Origin: an uncultured Prevotellaceae bacterium
Lineage (GTDB): Bacteria; Bacteroidota; Bacteroidia; Bacteroidales; Bacteroidaceae
Reading direction: 5' to 3'
Length of the DNA: 64,000 bases
Assembly: GCA_902762325.1 (NCBI GenBank)
Contig: CACWNV010000005.1
Location: 1-64,000 of the forward strand
Each line of letters starts with the position of its first letter. Within the stretch, counting starts at the first letter, position 1. Below are positions 36,775-47,099 of this stretch, one piece after another. Under the pieces are notes generated by a model, which saw nothing but the letters and a program-made list of their open reading frames with translations, did no database searches and was not told the DNA's origin. A program made the position numbers and the translations under genes.

Positions 36775-38085
36775 TCATAATTCAAACTTCACATGGGTAG
36801 CGCGGTGTATTGCGAAGATAGCAATGCCCTCAATGATATATGCTACCAGATAACTGTACCACAGATAGTTGGGGAACCAGCTTGACACGATCCAAAGCAC
36901 GGGGATAACCGTCAATGAAAGGGCAAAAGAGATAAAGAGTGCCATGTGATGGTGATGATACAGCTTATAGACAATCATCAGTACATAGATATAGCAGAAG
37001 GGGATGAAGCTCAAGGCAAAGATGCGCAATGCGTAATTGCCTTCAGAGACAAATGCCGGTTCATTTGTACCGAACAACCTGACAATCGTAGTCGGACTGA
37101 TCCACACGAACAGACAGGTGATTGCCATGGCAACGGTTATGAAACGGAAAGCTTTCCGGAGAATGAGATGAAGTCCTTCGTTATCGCCCTTGCCTACCTG
37201 AATGGCGCCCAGCGACTGCAAGGTCTGGCAGGTGCCCGACAAGAACAGGTTGTAGACTTGCAATAGATTCATACAGACGGCGAAGGCGAAGATTCCTGTT
37301 CGTCCTAATGTGTTCAGTACGATGGTGTTAGCCGAAAGCAACAGTAATGTCAGGCTGATAGAGGCAATTGCCAGAGGAGCTCCTTGTGAGACAATGCACC
37401 GCCATGATGAAGGGAGATTGTCGAACGAGAAGTCGAGTGTGAGACGACGATGTTCGGGGTTGACCCAATGGCTAAGTAGGATGGCGATGCCCACCAGATG
37501 CCCCACGATTGTAGCAGCTGAAGAACCGGCGATACCCCATCCAAACCATTGAATGAATACGATGTCGAGGAAAAGGTTGACAGCATTGTCGATGATGACC
37601 GCCACTGATACCAGTTTAGGACTTCCATCCACTCCAACCATCGTTGACAGTCCCCACATGAGGATGAAGGCTGGATTTCCCAGAAGCAATATCCGCATGT
37701 ATTCATTTGCCAAGGGAAGTATCTGCTTGTTGCTGCATAGCAATTGTGCCGTTTCATCGGGGAAGATAATACCGCCAAAAACAGCCAGAAGAACTCCCAG
37801 TCCTATGCTGAGCATGAAGGCACGGGTGAAAAGGCGCTTGGCCTCTCCGATATTTTTGTTCCCCAAAGCATAAGCAACCAACATACCCGCTCCGGCATTG
37901 ATGAGCAGATGCAGTGTGAAGATGAACTGATTGATGGGCTTGGAGAGGTTGATGGCACTGACACCGTCTTCACTGATGAGGTTTCCGACGATGATGCCGT
38001 CAACCACATTTCCCAAACAACCTGAGAGCGCTACAAGGATGTACGCCCACAGGTAGTTGTAGAATTGTTTATTGATATTGTCCAT
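36775..38085 (-). CDS. MATE-family efflux transporter
   Basis: A 436-residue protein with twelve predicted membrane helices in two six-helix halves. It begins with an amphipathic NINKQFYNYLWAYI segment, then GCLGNVVDGIIVGN, typical of the DinF/NorM-related branch in Bacteroidota. It should export a small organic molecule across the inner membrane with Na+ or H+ exchange. It lies 10 bp downstream of the NRPS gene and upstream of the PPTase, so export of the NRPS product, or self-protection from it, is the natural inference. Confidence 0.92.
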   Translation of the reverse strand: MDNINKQFYNYLWAYILVALSGCLGNVVDGIIVGNLISEDGVSAINLSKPINQFIFTLHLLINAGAGMLVAYALGNKNIGEAKRLFTRAFMLSIGLGVLLAVFGGIIFPDETAQLLCSNKQILPLANEYMRILLLGNPAFILMWGLSTMVGVDGSPKLVSVAVIIDNAVNLFLDIVFIQWFGWGIAGSSAATIVGHLVGIAILLSHWVNPEHRRLTLDFSFDNLPSSWRCIVSQGAPLAIASISLTLLLLSANTIVLNTLGRTGIFAFAVCMNLLQVYNLFLSGTCQTLQSLGAIQVGKGDNEGLHLILRKAFRFITVAMAITCLFVWISPTTIVRLFGTNEPAFVSEGNYALRIFALSFIPFCYIYVLMIVYKLYHHHHMALFISFALSLTVIPVLWIVSSWFPNYLWYSYLVAYIIEGIAIFAIHRATHVKFEL

Positions 38086-38095
38086 AACTTACATT

Positions 38096-41000
38096 TCATT
38101 CGAAGAAACCGAACCCGCCGATGGCAGTGAGCATACGCTCCACATAATCCCAGGAGGTAGGCGACCATGCAAAATCAAGTCGGTAAAGCACCTGTGTGGT
38201 ATAGTCGTTGTCACGGTCGACATCGGTTGTCTTCTGGCCGTGTGCCATATCCTGATAGGCAAGGAGTGAAGACATCTGCTTGGCTTTCTGCGGATTGTCT
38301 TTTGCCTGTTCCATAATCTCGGCAAATTCCTCCTGTTCCACAAACTTAATGCCTTCGCCTACGGAGCTCAACCCTGTCAGCACATCGCCGAGGAACTGGG
38401 TATGGATGTTGTACGGGTGGAATACCGTGCACTCTTTTGGAGTGGTGGCAAGGAGCACAATGGCGTGAGCAACCTCGTTGATAGGCGAGAACTCCACGCG
38501 TTTGTTCCGCATGCTATAAGGACAACATCCCAACATGTTGTACACTTTGATACGTCCCATGAACGAGTTGGTAGAGAAATTGGCCTGGAACTCACCGTCA
38601 GTAGACCTTGCAGCAAGATTACCCACACGCATGATTTTCGCACTCAGTCCGTGAGTTGCAATGGCATCAAGGATGAGACGTTCTGCCATGAACTTCGAAT
38701 AGATGTATTTGTTCCCTAAGTATTGGCCCATGTAGAACCGCTGTTCTGTGAAGACTTCATTCTTCACCTCACCAGCCCACAGGCCACGTGTACTGGCTGT
38801 AGAGACATGAACAAGCTTTGCGCCCGTCTGGATGCAGAACTCAACACACCGCTTAGCACCTCCGATGTTTACATCTTCGATCTCTGTTCCTTCGCTGAAA
38901 TGCTTGACGATGGCAGCGCAGTTGAACACGGTGTCAATCTGCAAGGGCGAAGACGTGGTGCCAAGAGAAGAAACCAAAGACGTTAAATCGTTAGTGACAT
39001 CGCCCATGATGATGTGGAGACGAGTCCCGAACAAGTTCTTGTACGCATTGGCGAAGTAATAGTAGAGTAGAGTGCGTAATCTGCTCTCCGCCTTCTCCTG
39101 ACTCTTACCTCTGACGAGACAGTAGATGTTTTGCGCATCAGAATGGATGAGGTCATTAAGGATGTGAATACCCAGATAGCCTGTGGCACCTGTCAGAAGC
39201 ACATTACCCAACGGCTGCCGCTCACCTCTGCGGAAGTTGTTCAGTGTGTTGCGTTGCAGCAGCGTGTTGATAGGAGTATAGTCGAAGTCGGCTACTTCAT
39301 CAGTCCCTTCATTCTCTGTGCCGCCAGTAATCAGCCGTGCAAGTTGGCGGGGAGTAGGATGGGCGAAGACATCACCGTAGGCCACATGCAGTCCTGCTTT
39401 GTCTGCCTCAATGATGACACGGGTGACAACGAGCGATGTGCCGCCCAGTTCGAAGAAGTTATCTGTGGCTCCTATCTTATCCATTTGTAGGATGTTGGCA
39501 AAGATGTCGCAGAAGATACGCTCCGTTTCGTTCACCGGTTCTGTATAGGCAGAGGTTACGGCGAGCTGAGGCTCTGGCAGAGCCTTTACATCCGTCTTCC
39601 CGTTAGGTGTCATTGGCATCTCCTTTAACTGGAGGTAGGCGGTGGGCACCATATATTGAGTCAGACTCTTTGCAATCTCAGCCTTCAGGTCCTCCGGGGC
39701 TATTTCGCGGTCAGCCGTGTAGTAGGCACAGAGATGTTCCTTGTCGTTCAGCTTTCTGATGAGGATGACCACCTTCTTCATCCCTTTCACCTTCAGCATC
39801 ACGTTTTCAATCTCACCTAATTCTATACGTAGTCCACGAAGCTTTATCTGATGGTCGGTGCGGCCGAGGATGACGACATCACCGTCAGGCAGCCATTTAG
39901 CATAGTCACCTGATTTGTAAACACGCTCGTTATGATAGTTTATGAAGCGTTCACGCGTCATCTCTTCAAGATTGTTGTAACCGCGTGCCACTCCGCGGCC
40001 ACCGATGTAAAGTTCACCGACTACACCTACAGGCAGTTCATTACCGTCAGTGTCGACGATGAATTCCTTCACGTTCAGTTGAGGCTTACCAACAGTCACC
40101 ACTTTGGCATGAGTGAGTTCCTTGTTGTTAGACGCCACAGTGATCTCTGTCGGACCATAGCAGTTGAAAAAGCGTGCTTTCGTTACTTCCCGCATTTGTT
40201 CCAACAGCTGATCAGAGAACTTTTCACCGCCGGCACGACAGATGTCCACCTTGCTGATGGCCTGGCAGAAGTCGTCGCTTGTCAGCCATGTCTGCCAGCG
40301 CGAAGGAGTTCCCGACACCATATTAATATGCTGTTCATTAATCAGGTGGGCAAGGTCCAGCGGATTGTTAGCCTGTTCTTCAGTTGCCAGAATAAGTGTC
40401 TTGCCATTGAAGTAGGCCATACCTATATCCTGTAAGGCGGCATCAAAAGAGATGGTTGTCACGCTCAGCACCCGTTTGGCGTCTGTCATTACACCATTGG
40501 CAAAGACATTGGCGGGATGGCTGTAAAGATAATTGCAGATTCCTTCATGGCGCAGCATCACTCCCTTGGGCCGACCTGTCGAACCACTGGTGTAGATGAG
40601 GTAGGCAAGGTCATCGGGACTGATTGACGGACGTTTGAATTCAGATGGCTGGACTGTGATGTCCTTCGTGTCTTCTTCATACTTACAACCTATTAAGTCT
40701 TCCACATCAATCGCTTTTTCTCCGGGAACATCGCTCATGCGGTCGCCGGTTGTGATGATGAATCGGGCTTCGCTGTCTTCAAGAATCAGCTTGACACGGT
40801 CAGCAGGATATTCCGGGTCGCAGGGGATATAGGCGGCACCGGCTTTCAGCACACCGAAGAGCGAGAGAATCAGACGACTCGTTCGGGGTAACAGCAACGC
40901 AACACGGTCACGTTCCTGCACGCCTCGTTGATGCAGAGCACAGGCGATTCTGTCGGTAACCTCATCCATCTCCCGATAAGTATAGCTGGCGTCAATGGCG

Positions 41001-44000
41001 ACAAGTGCCTCTTGGTCGGACTGTGTCTGGGCAAAATGTCCGATACATTCATGGAATAGTTTGAAAGGCGCATCACCCGTGGCAGTCTGTCGTATGTGGC
41101 TGAGCTCCTCTTCCTGATGCTGACTGACGATAGATAGTTGACGCACTTTCTTTGCAGGTTGCTCAATGATATTTGAGACAACAGTTACAATGCTTTCGGC
41201 AAGTGCTGTAGCCAATCGTTCAGAATACAGAGCATCGTCATATTGTACAACAACACCTCGTGTTTCAATCTTGATGTTTATCTTGAACTTCGGTACTTTT
41301 AATTCCAGCAGTTCCTGTCCGACGGTCTTGCCGTTGGCAGTATATTCCGATAGGACACCTACCTGGTAAGCGTATGCGATGGCAGGATGGAAACCGTAGT
41401 CGGAAGCGATGCGTGCAAACGGATAGTCTTCGTGCTGTAACGTCTGGTTGAAAGTCTCACAGGTCTTCTGCAGATAGTCGCTGACAGAAACATCATCAAT
41501 ACTGATGCCCAGCGGCAAGGTATTGACAAACATACCCACCGTGTCGGCAATCTTCAGGTTGCTACGTCCACTGCTGACCGTGCAGAGATAGACGTCGCGG
41601 TTGTTGGTGTACCGAGACACCACGTATGCTGTGGCGGCAAGGAACAGATGAGCTGGTGTAATCTCCTGTTGCCGGCAGAAAGCGATGGCTTTGTCATAGT
41701 CGGGAAGGCAGACCGCTTCGCCGATGAATCCCTGTCTGTCGGTCTTGGGAAGGTCGGCAGGAATCTCACTTGCCCCTTCACAGTTCTGCAACTTTTCCGC
41801 AAAGAACTGCTGGGCAGAACGGAACTCTTCAGTCTCCTCGGCTGCCTGCTGGTCGGTCACAAAGTCGAGATAAGTGTAGGTTTCCTTTTCAATCGACTTA
41901 CCTTCGAGAACAGAACAGATTTGTCGGATGAACAGGTCGGCAGAACCGCCGTCAAAGATCAGATGATGAAGGTCTATCAGAAGATGTACCGCCTTCTCAG
42001 TCTTAACAACCCTAAACCGGTAAAGGGGAACTTTCTGCAAGTTGAATGGCCTGACAAACTCGGTCTTGTATTGAGTCAGCTGCTCTTCCGTCATCTCTGT
42101 GATAGATACTGACACAGGAACACTATTCTCTGTGGTCTGTATGATTGTGTCCCCTTCGGTGGTAAAGTGTACATCCAGTTCGGGATGCGCCTCCGCCGTT
42201 TTCTTGACGGCATCTGCCAGTTGTTGCGCATTCGTCTCAGCGGGGAAGGTGAGCAGGTAAGGGATGTTGTAGAGAGTTGATGTCGGATTCTTCAGACACT
42301 CGAAATAGACCCCCGTCTGTGCATACGAAAGAGGGGCAGAAGTATGAATAGGTACTGCATTGGGAAGGTCGCCTTTCGATGTGCTTCCTTCTTCCGACTT
42401 GTCTTCCAGCATCTTTTTCAGGATCTCATTTTCTATGCTTTGCAGGGTTCCGGTCTTGACAAGCGATTTAGCATCAAGGGCTACACCATAACGCTTGTTA
42501 ATCTGAACAGCCAGCTTAATGGCTGAGATTGACGTCAGACCTGCATATCCCAGGACAGTGGTGATTCCAAACTCTTCATTCTTGACAATGTCTGCAATCA
42601 ACTGGTGAAGTTCTGTCTCAAGTATGTTCATAGGAACATTCGACTCTTCAACAACCGTTGCTTTCCTTTCTGGTTTCGGCAGTGCCCGCTTGTTCACTTT
42701 CTGATTCTGATTCAGTGGGATAGCATCGATCTGCATAGTCACTGCAGGTACCATGTAGGGAGGTTTCTCATTGAGAATGAAGTTGTTCAGAGCATCAATG
42801 TCGATGGTCTTGTCGCTTACAATATAGGCTGCAATGAATTTCCCTCCACCTTCTTCATCAAAAGCCTGTACCGTAGCATCCTTGATGTCAGGGAATTCAC
42901 GGATGATGGATTCCACTTCTTTCAGTTCGATACGGAATCCACGAATCTTTACTTGTCCGTCACGCCGTCCTACAAACTGGATGTTTCCATCGGGAAGATA
43001 ACGAACGATGTCCCCCGTGCGGTAAATGCGGGAGTATTTGCCAGATGTCTGAGGCAAGACGAATGGATTAGCAATATAGACCTCTTTAGTCTTTTCCGGT
43101 CGATTCAGATACCCCTTACTAACCTGTGGTCCGGACACCCATAGTTCGCCGGCAGCACCCACTGGCAGACGGTGTCCCTGTGCATCAACGATGTAGAGAC
43201 GTAAGTTGTCGAGAGGTTTTCCTATGGGAATCTCCTTCATCTTTTTCTTTACCTGATAGATGGTGGTAAAGATAGTGCACTCCGTTGGACCGTAGACATT
43301 ATAGAAGTCGTAGCCTGTTGGTGGTGTGATGGCAGCCAGTTTTTCACCGCCTGTAGAGAGGCATTTCAGTGAATGATTCTCTATCGTGGTAGCAAACTGA
43401 TAGCCCACTTGTGTGGTCATGAAGGAGTGTGTGATGCGATTCTGCTCAAAGTAGTCGTTCAGTTCAATGAGGTCGAGCCTAATCTCTTCTGGGATGATGT
43501 GTACCGTAGCTCCGCTGGTCAGTGCAGGATACATATCCATCATACAGGCATCAAAGCCATAGCTGGCGTATGCCGCAACCTTGCTTTCGGGCTTTAATTC
43601 GTAGAATCGTTGATACCAATGACAGAATGCCACGAGATTCCCATGAGTGAGCTGGCAACCTTTGGGTATTCCCGTTGAACCGGAAGTATAGAGCAGGATG
43701 AAAAGAGAGTCGGGAGTGATGTCCTGACAGTTGACGGGCGAAGTGCATTGTTTCTTTTCATCTTCAATATCGATAACCTCTCCTCCATATTCATCAACGA
43801 TGTCACGCAATTCTTTCGTGGTGATGAGCAGTCGGGCATTGGCATCCTTCATCATGAAGTTTAGCCTTTCTTTAGGATAGGTAGGGTCGAGAGGCTGATA
43901 GGCACACCCAGCCTTTAACACTCCCAGTGAGGCGATAACCATCCATTCGCAACGGGGAATGAGAACCGATACGACATCCCCTTTTCCAAGTCCCCTTTCC

Positions 44001-45445
44001 AGAATGTCAGTGGCAATGCTATCACTGATGGCATCTACTTCAGCGTATGTATAATGCTTATCCTTGTAGACCACAGCGATATTCTCAGGTGTCTTTTCTG
44101 CCTGTTGCCGGAACAGGGAGACGATGGTCTGTGTCTGGTCGTAGTCCACATCGTTCAGGTTGAAGTTATCGAGCATTGACACTTGTGCAGTCGCTATGCT
44201 GATGTCACGCAGATACTCGCAACTGAGGAAGCCTTCCAACACTGCCTCATAGCTTTCCAGATAGTGACCGATGAGTGATGCAGAGTACTCATTTGAATTG
44301 TATTCAGCTTTCACCTGGTATTTCCCGTTCAGGATGAATGCCTTTAAATAGAGCGATGCTTCCAGTGTGCTGTTGCCGATGCGCTCTGCCTTCATGGGCT
44401 TGTCGCCCATTGAGTCGTCGGCAAATAGTGTCGCATGCCAGGCAAACATGCTGTTGGCCTGCAGTTTCAGGTCTTCCATTATGTCACTGTAGGAATAGAT
44501 GTCGTACTGACGGCAACCGCTCATCTGTTCTTCCCCTGCTTTGAGGAAGTCGATTACTGTTGTGTCATTGGTAAACTTTGCATAGACAGGCAGTGTCTTT
44601 ACAAACATACCGACAGCAGAGGAAGGTATGGGCTTTCTTATCTTTGAGCCCCTTCCATTATAGACGGTGGTGAAGAGAGCCTCCTGCTCATTATTATATT
44701 TAGCAAGCAGAAAGGCATACGCAGCAGTGAACAAGGTGCTCTTGTAGATGCCATGCTCCTTGCAGAATGATTCAACACGGTTTATGTCGATGGTGAGGGT
44801 ACGCAGCAGATTGTCCTCAGCATGCTCGGGCTCTTCAAGATCAGGAAGCAGTTGAGTGAAGACATCTCCACAGTCAAAGTTCCGGGCATACCATTGACGG
44901 GCTTCTTCGAAGGTTTCCGTCCGTCTGTCTTTTTCTTCTTGAATGGCAGTCTCTGCCAATGTGAACGCTTCCTTTTCAATGGCTCCACCGTGATATGCCT
45001 TGTCGATATCGTGCAGCAGCAGGGCCATAGATGTACCGTCGACGATAATGTGGTGATAGTCGGCAAACAGATAGAGGGATTTGCTGTCACGTAAAAGACG
45101 GATATGGAAAAGGCGGTCACCATAGAGATTAAAAGGTTCAACAAGCTGCCTTTTCACCTGTTCGATGTCCGTAATGTCCTCGATGTTCTCAGTGCCGAAC
45201 CTCCAGTCCTCTTTGTCCATGTCAACGGTTTGCATCGGGTCGCCTTCTTCAGTCAACTCTATCCGTGTAAACAGGGTAGGGTGAGCCATGACCGCTGTCT
45301 CAATAGCTTTGCAGAGCTTCTCAGCATCAAGACTCTTGTCCAATGTATAAAGATATGGCAGGTTATAACAGGGTTCACCTGTTTTGCTGGCACATTCTGT
45401 ATAGATTCCGTATTGTGTTTTAGTTAAGGGTGCAGATAGTTTCAT
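38096..45445 (-). CDS. Two-module NRPS, C-A-T-C-A-T-reductase
   Basis: A 2449-residue synthetase. C1 has HHIIVDG at 131-137. A1 spans about 435-925 with LLYTSGSTGIPKG, YGPTE and YRTGD. T1 has an atypical GLTS core (Ser972). C2 has HHLIFDG at 1160-1166. A2 spans about 1460-1955 with LIYTSGSTGRPKG. T2 has FFELGGTS (Ser2004). The terminal thioester reductase (about 2080-2449) has GATGYLG at 2086-2092 and YxxxK at 2247-2251. Both adenylation domains keep the Asp that binds the amino group. The layout predicts reductive release of a dipeptidyl aldehyde or alcohol, which could cyclise to a pyrazinone if the amine is free. The leading C domain instead suggests an N-acylated or otherwise primed start. 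Eyeballed 10-residue specificity codes are DAMQSGVIFK (A1) and DAQSCACVAK (A2); I cannot assign amino acids. Confidence 0.95.
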   Translation of the reverse strand: MKLSAPLTKTQYGIYTECASKTGEPCYNLPYLYTLDKSLDAEKLCKAIETAVMAHPTLFTRIELTEEGDPMQTVDMDKEDWRFGTENIEDITDIEQVKRQLVEPFNLYGDRLFHIRLLRDSKSLYLFADYHHIIVDGTSMALLLHDIDKAYHGGAIEKEAFTLAETAIQEEKDRRTETFEEARQWYARNFDCGDVFTQLLPDLEEPEHAEDNLLRTLTIDINRVESFCKEHGIYKSTLFTAAYAFLLAKYNNEQEALFTTVYNGRGSKIRKPIPSSAVGMFVKTLPVYAKFTNDTTVIDFLKAGEEQMSGCRQYDIYSYSDIMEDLKLQANSMFAWHATLFADDSMGDKPMKAERIGNSTLEASLYLKAFILNGKYQVKAEYNSNEYSASLIGHYLESYEAVLEGFLSCEYLRDISIATAQVSMLDNFNLNDVDYDQTQTIVSLFRQQAEKTPENIAVVYKDKHYTYAEVDAISDSIATDILERGLGKGDVVSVLIPRCEWMVIASLGVLKAGCAYQPLDPTYPKERLNFMMKDANARLLITTKELRDIVDEYGGEVIDIEDEKKQCTSPVNCQDITPDSLFILLYTSGSTGIPKGCQLTHGNLVAFCHWYQRFYELKPESKVAAYASYGFDACMMDMYPALTSGATVHIIPEEIRLDLIELNDYFEQNRITHSFMTTQVGYQFATTIENHSLKCLSTGGEKLAAITPPTGYDFYNVYGPTECTIFTTIYQVKKKMKEIPIGKPLDNLRLYIVDAQGHRLPVGAAGELWVSGPQVSKGYLNRPEKTKEVYIANPFVLPQTSGKYSRIYRTGDIVRYLPDGNIQFVGRRDGQVKIRGFRIELKEVESIIREFPDIKDATVQAFDEEGGGKFIAAYIVSDKTIDIDALNNFILNEKPPYMVPAVTMQIDAIPLNQNQKVNKRALPKPERKATVVEESNVPMNILETELHQLIADIVKNEEFGITTVLGYAGLTSISAIKLAVQINKRYGVALDAKSLVKTGTLQSIENEILKKMLEDKSEEGSTSKGDLPNAVPIHTSAPLSYAQTGVYFECLKNPTSTLYNIPYLLTFPAETNAQQLADAVKKTAEAHPELDVHFTTEGDTIIQTTENSVPVSVSITEMTEEQLTQYKTEFVRPFNLQKVPLYRFRVVKTEKAVHLLIDLHHLIFDGGSADLFIRQICSVLEGKSIEKETYTYLDFVTDQQAAEETEEFRSAQQFFAEKLQNCEGASEIPADLPKTDRQGFIGEAVCLPDYDKAIAFCRQQEITPAHLFLAATAYVVSRYTNNRDVYLCTVSSGRSNLKIADTVGMFVNTLPLGISIDDVSVSDYLQKTCETFNQTLQHEDYPFARIASDYGFHPAIAYAYQVGVLSEYTANGKTVGQELLELKVPKFKINIKIETRGVVVQYDDALYSERLATALAESIVTVVSNIIEQPAKKVRQLSIVSQHQEEELSHIRQTATGDAPFKLFHECIGHFAQTQSDQEALVAIDASYTYREMDEVTDRIACALHQRGVQERDRVALLLPRTSRLILSLFGVLKAGAAYIPCDPEYPADRVKLILEDSEARFIITTGDRMSDVPGEKAIDVEDLIGCKYEEDTKDITVQPSEFKRPSISPDDLAYLIYTSGSTGRPKGVMLRHEGICNYLYSHPANVFANGVMTDAKRVLSVTTISFDAALQDIGMAYFNGKTLILATEEQANNPLDLAHLINEQHINMVSGTPSRWQTWLTSDDFCQAISKVDICRAGGEKFSDQLLEQMREVTKARFFNCYGPTEITVASNNKELTHAKVVTVGKPQLNVKEFIVDTDGNELPVGVVGELYIGGRGVARGYNNLEEMTRERFINYHNERVYKSGDYAKWLPDGDVVILGRTDHQIKLRGLRIELGEIENVMLKVKGMKKVVILIRKLNDKEHLCAYYTADREIAPEDLKAEIAKSLTQYMVPTAYLQLKEMPMTPNGKTDVKALPEPQLAVTSAYTEPVNETERIFCDIFANILQMDKIGATDNFFELGGTSLVVTRVIIEADKAGLHVAYGDVFAHPTPRQLARLITGGTENEGTDEVADFDYTPINTLLQRNTLNNFRRGERQPLGNVLLTGATGYLGIHILNDLIHSDAQNIYCLVRGKSQEKAESRLRTLLYYYFANAYKNLFGTRLHIIMGDVTNDLTSLVSSLGTTSSPLQIDTVFNCAAIVKHFSEGTEIEDVNIGGAKRCVEFCIQTGAKLVHVSTASTRGLWAGEVKNEVFTEQRFYMGQYLGNKYIYSKFMAERLILDAIATHGLSAKIMRVGNLAARSTDGEFQANFSTNSFMGRIKVYNMLGCCPYSMRNKRVEFSPINEVAHAIVLLATTPKECTVFHPYNIHTQFLGDVLTGLSSVGEGIKFVEQEEFAEIMEQAKDNPQKAKQMSSLLAYQDMAHGQKTTDVDRDNDYTTQVLYRLDFAWSPTSWDYVERMLTAIGGFGFFE

Positions 45446-45463
45446 GATTGTTTGTTTTTTATA

Positions 45464-46780
45464 TTACCATTTTGTTGAGAAGATTTTGGGGGAGAAGATG
45501 AGCGAGAACCATCCCCAATTCAGATGTCCGGTGTTGTTTGCACGTTTGAGCTTTTCCATGGTCTCTGTCCCTGTCATGTACGAGAAGCCCGCCGACAGTC
45601 TGACATCCTTCATCAGTTGATATGAAACTTCCAGATCAACATCATGTCCTAATGTCTTATTAACGTCTCTCAGATTCGTGGCAATAGACAAATAATGGTA
45701 TCTTGCTTTCAGTTTTAAACCTTTAATAGGAGTAAAGTCTCCACCAGCATAGAGGTTCTGCAAGCCAGGTGTGAAGCCGAACAGATAAGTGCTGACATAA
45801 AAGAAGTCCATCATACCGTAAAACTTATGGTGGGAGCCATAGATTGGATTAAATCCCTTGATAGTCTGGTGTCTGACAATTCCAAATTGTCCACTGGGAG
45901 TCAAGGCAAAATACTCGTCTCCACTGAGGTAGTCATAGCCTGCCGCCACGTTCAGCCAACTGTTCAGTTGTGCATTGGCAGCAACACTCGCCATCCATGC
46001 GTCTATCTTCAGACCGTGCTCGTCTTTTCCTAATTGATGGTAGTACGATGCTTCGATTGTCCACCTTTTCGGATGGAACGACACATATCCTCCCACCAGC
46101 TGCTGGTTTTCAGTGCGGGGAGCATTGCTGCCTATACCTTCTTTATCACCGGCTTGCATGCCGATGTTCATGGCAATCGCTGAGACACCAAGTGGCAGTT
46201 TGGGCACATCGAAATGATACCATCCCATCAGCATTGACTTATATGGTTTTGCTCCGTCCATATAGTACGTACCCCCATAGATGTTTTCGGCATTCTGATT
46301 AAAGCCCAATATCACATGAGCCTTATGCCCATGTCCCTCATACCCCAACTTGAGGACATCGTGTGACAAAGCAGCCATTGCCCAGTCGTTGGGACCGATG
46401 ATTCGTTCATCATCATACGAAAGTGCCTGTCTGCCTATCTGAGCAAACATTCCGTTTTTCATGTTCAGCCGTGCCCATGCCTCATGGATGTTGAAGTTGC
46501 CCTGTCCCTTCTGCCCCCATACACCGGAGTGCTGAGCAGTCACTTTTGTCTCCAATCCGCTTCTCTTGTAGTCGATGTTCAGGCGAGTACGTGACATGAG
46601 GAAGTAGGCATTCTTCGGGGCGTATGTCTCCTCCCCGTTGGTGGGACTGATTCCACCGATTCTCATTTCACCATGTTCCAGCATTTGAAGGTTAATGTCC
46701 AACTGATTGTCGCTCTCTTGGGCAACAATTATGGATGGTAATGCCAGCAGAAGGGAAGTGAGTAATGCAATATTTCTCAT
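45464..46780 (-). CDS. Outer-membrane beta-barrel, alginate-export-like
   Basis: A 438-residue protein. The N-terminal signal peptide (MRNIALLTSLLLALPSIIVA) has cleavage expected near AQE. After it come long runs of alternating hydrophobic and polar residues that suggest 16-18 barrel strands, ending in a basic-aromatic FSTKW rather than a standard terminal Phe. The regions MSRTRLNIDY, GRQALSYDDERIIGPNDW and FHPKRWTIEASYY are typical of the alginate-export/OprD-like family common in Bacteroidota. Its start overlaps the STAS gene by 4 bp and it ends 18 bp before the NRPS. Within this operon it may be an exit route for the product, or an uptake channel linked to its regulation. Confidence 0.85.
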   Translation of the reverse strand: MRNIALLTSLLLALPSIIVAQESDNQLDINLQMLEHGEMRIGGISPTNGEETYAPKNAYFLMSRTRLNIDYKRSGLETKVTAQHSGVWGQKGQGNFNIHEAWARLNMKNGMFAQIGRQALSYDDERIIGPNDWAMAALSHDVLKLGYEGHGHKAHVILGFNQNAENIYGGTYYMDGAKPYKSMLMGWYHFDVPKLPLGVSAIAMNIGMQAGDKEGIGSNAPRTENQQLVGGYVSFHPKRWTIEASYYHQLGKDEHGLKIDAWMASVAANAQLNSWLNVAAGYDYLSGDEYFALTPSGQFGIVRHQTIKGFNPIYGSHHKFYGMMDFFYVSTYLFGFTPGLQNLYAGGDFTPIKGLKLKARYHYLSIATNLRDVNKTLGHDVDLEVSYQLMKDVRLSAGFSYMTGTETMEKLKRANNTGHLNWGWFSLIFSPKIFSTKW

Positions 46781-47079
46781 TCAAAGTCGAATATATTGAT
46801 GAATCCTGTGAGCTTGAACACCGTCTTGATGTCGTCATTCACGTCTTTGAGAACCACTCTACTGCCTCCGGCCTTTGCCCCCTTGAGGATGCTGATGAGG
46901 ATGCGCAGTCCACTGGAAGCGATATATTCCAGTTTAGAGCAGTCGATGATTACATCTTGTCCGTTGGTGTTGTATAGTGGCTGTAGCTGCTTTTCCACTT
47001 CTACGGCAGCAGCTGTGTCCATTTCTCCTTCCAGTGTGATGAGATACTTGTCTTCTGATTGTTGAATTGTTGTTTTCAT
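46777..47079 (-). CDS. STAS-domain anti-sigma-factor-antagonist-like protein
   Basis: A 100-residue single STAS domain. The phosphorylation region is DCSKLEYIASSGLRILISILK, with the Ser in SSGLR, and KTVFKLTGFINIFDF is the usual C-terminal segment of SpoIIAA/RsbV proteins. In partner switching the unphosphorylated form binds an anti-sigma kinase and the phosphatase restores it. It is 20 bp downstream of a phosphatase that itself carries a kinase-like domain, and overlaps the porin start by 4 bp. It may act in regulation, or more directly in the assembly of the pathway. Confidence 0.92.
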   Translation of the reverse strand: MKTTIQQSEDKYLITLEGEMDTAAAVEVEKQLQPLYNTNGQDVIIDCSKLEYIASSGLRILISILKGAKAGGSRVVLKDVNDDIKTVFKLTGFINIFDFE

Positions 47080-47099
47080 ACTTTCTATTTAGTTGTTTG

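Noticed and set aside
38096..45445. PKS or hybrid PKS-NRPS
   Set aside because: No ketosynthase or acyltransferase motifs; all domains read as C, A, T and reductase.
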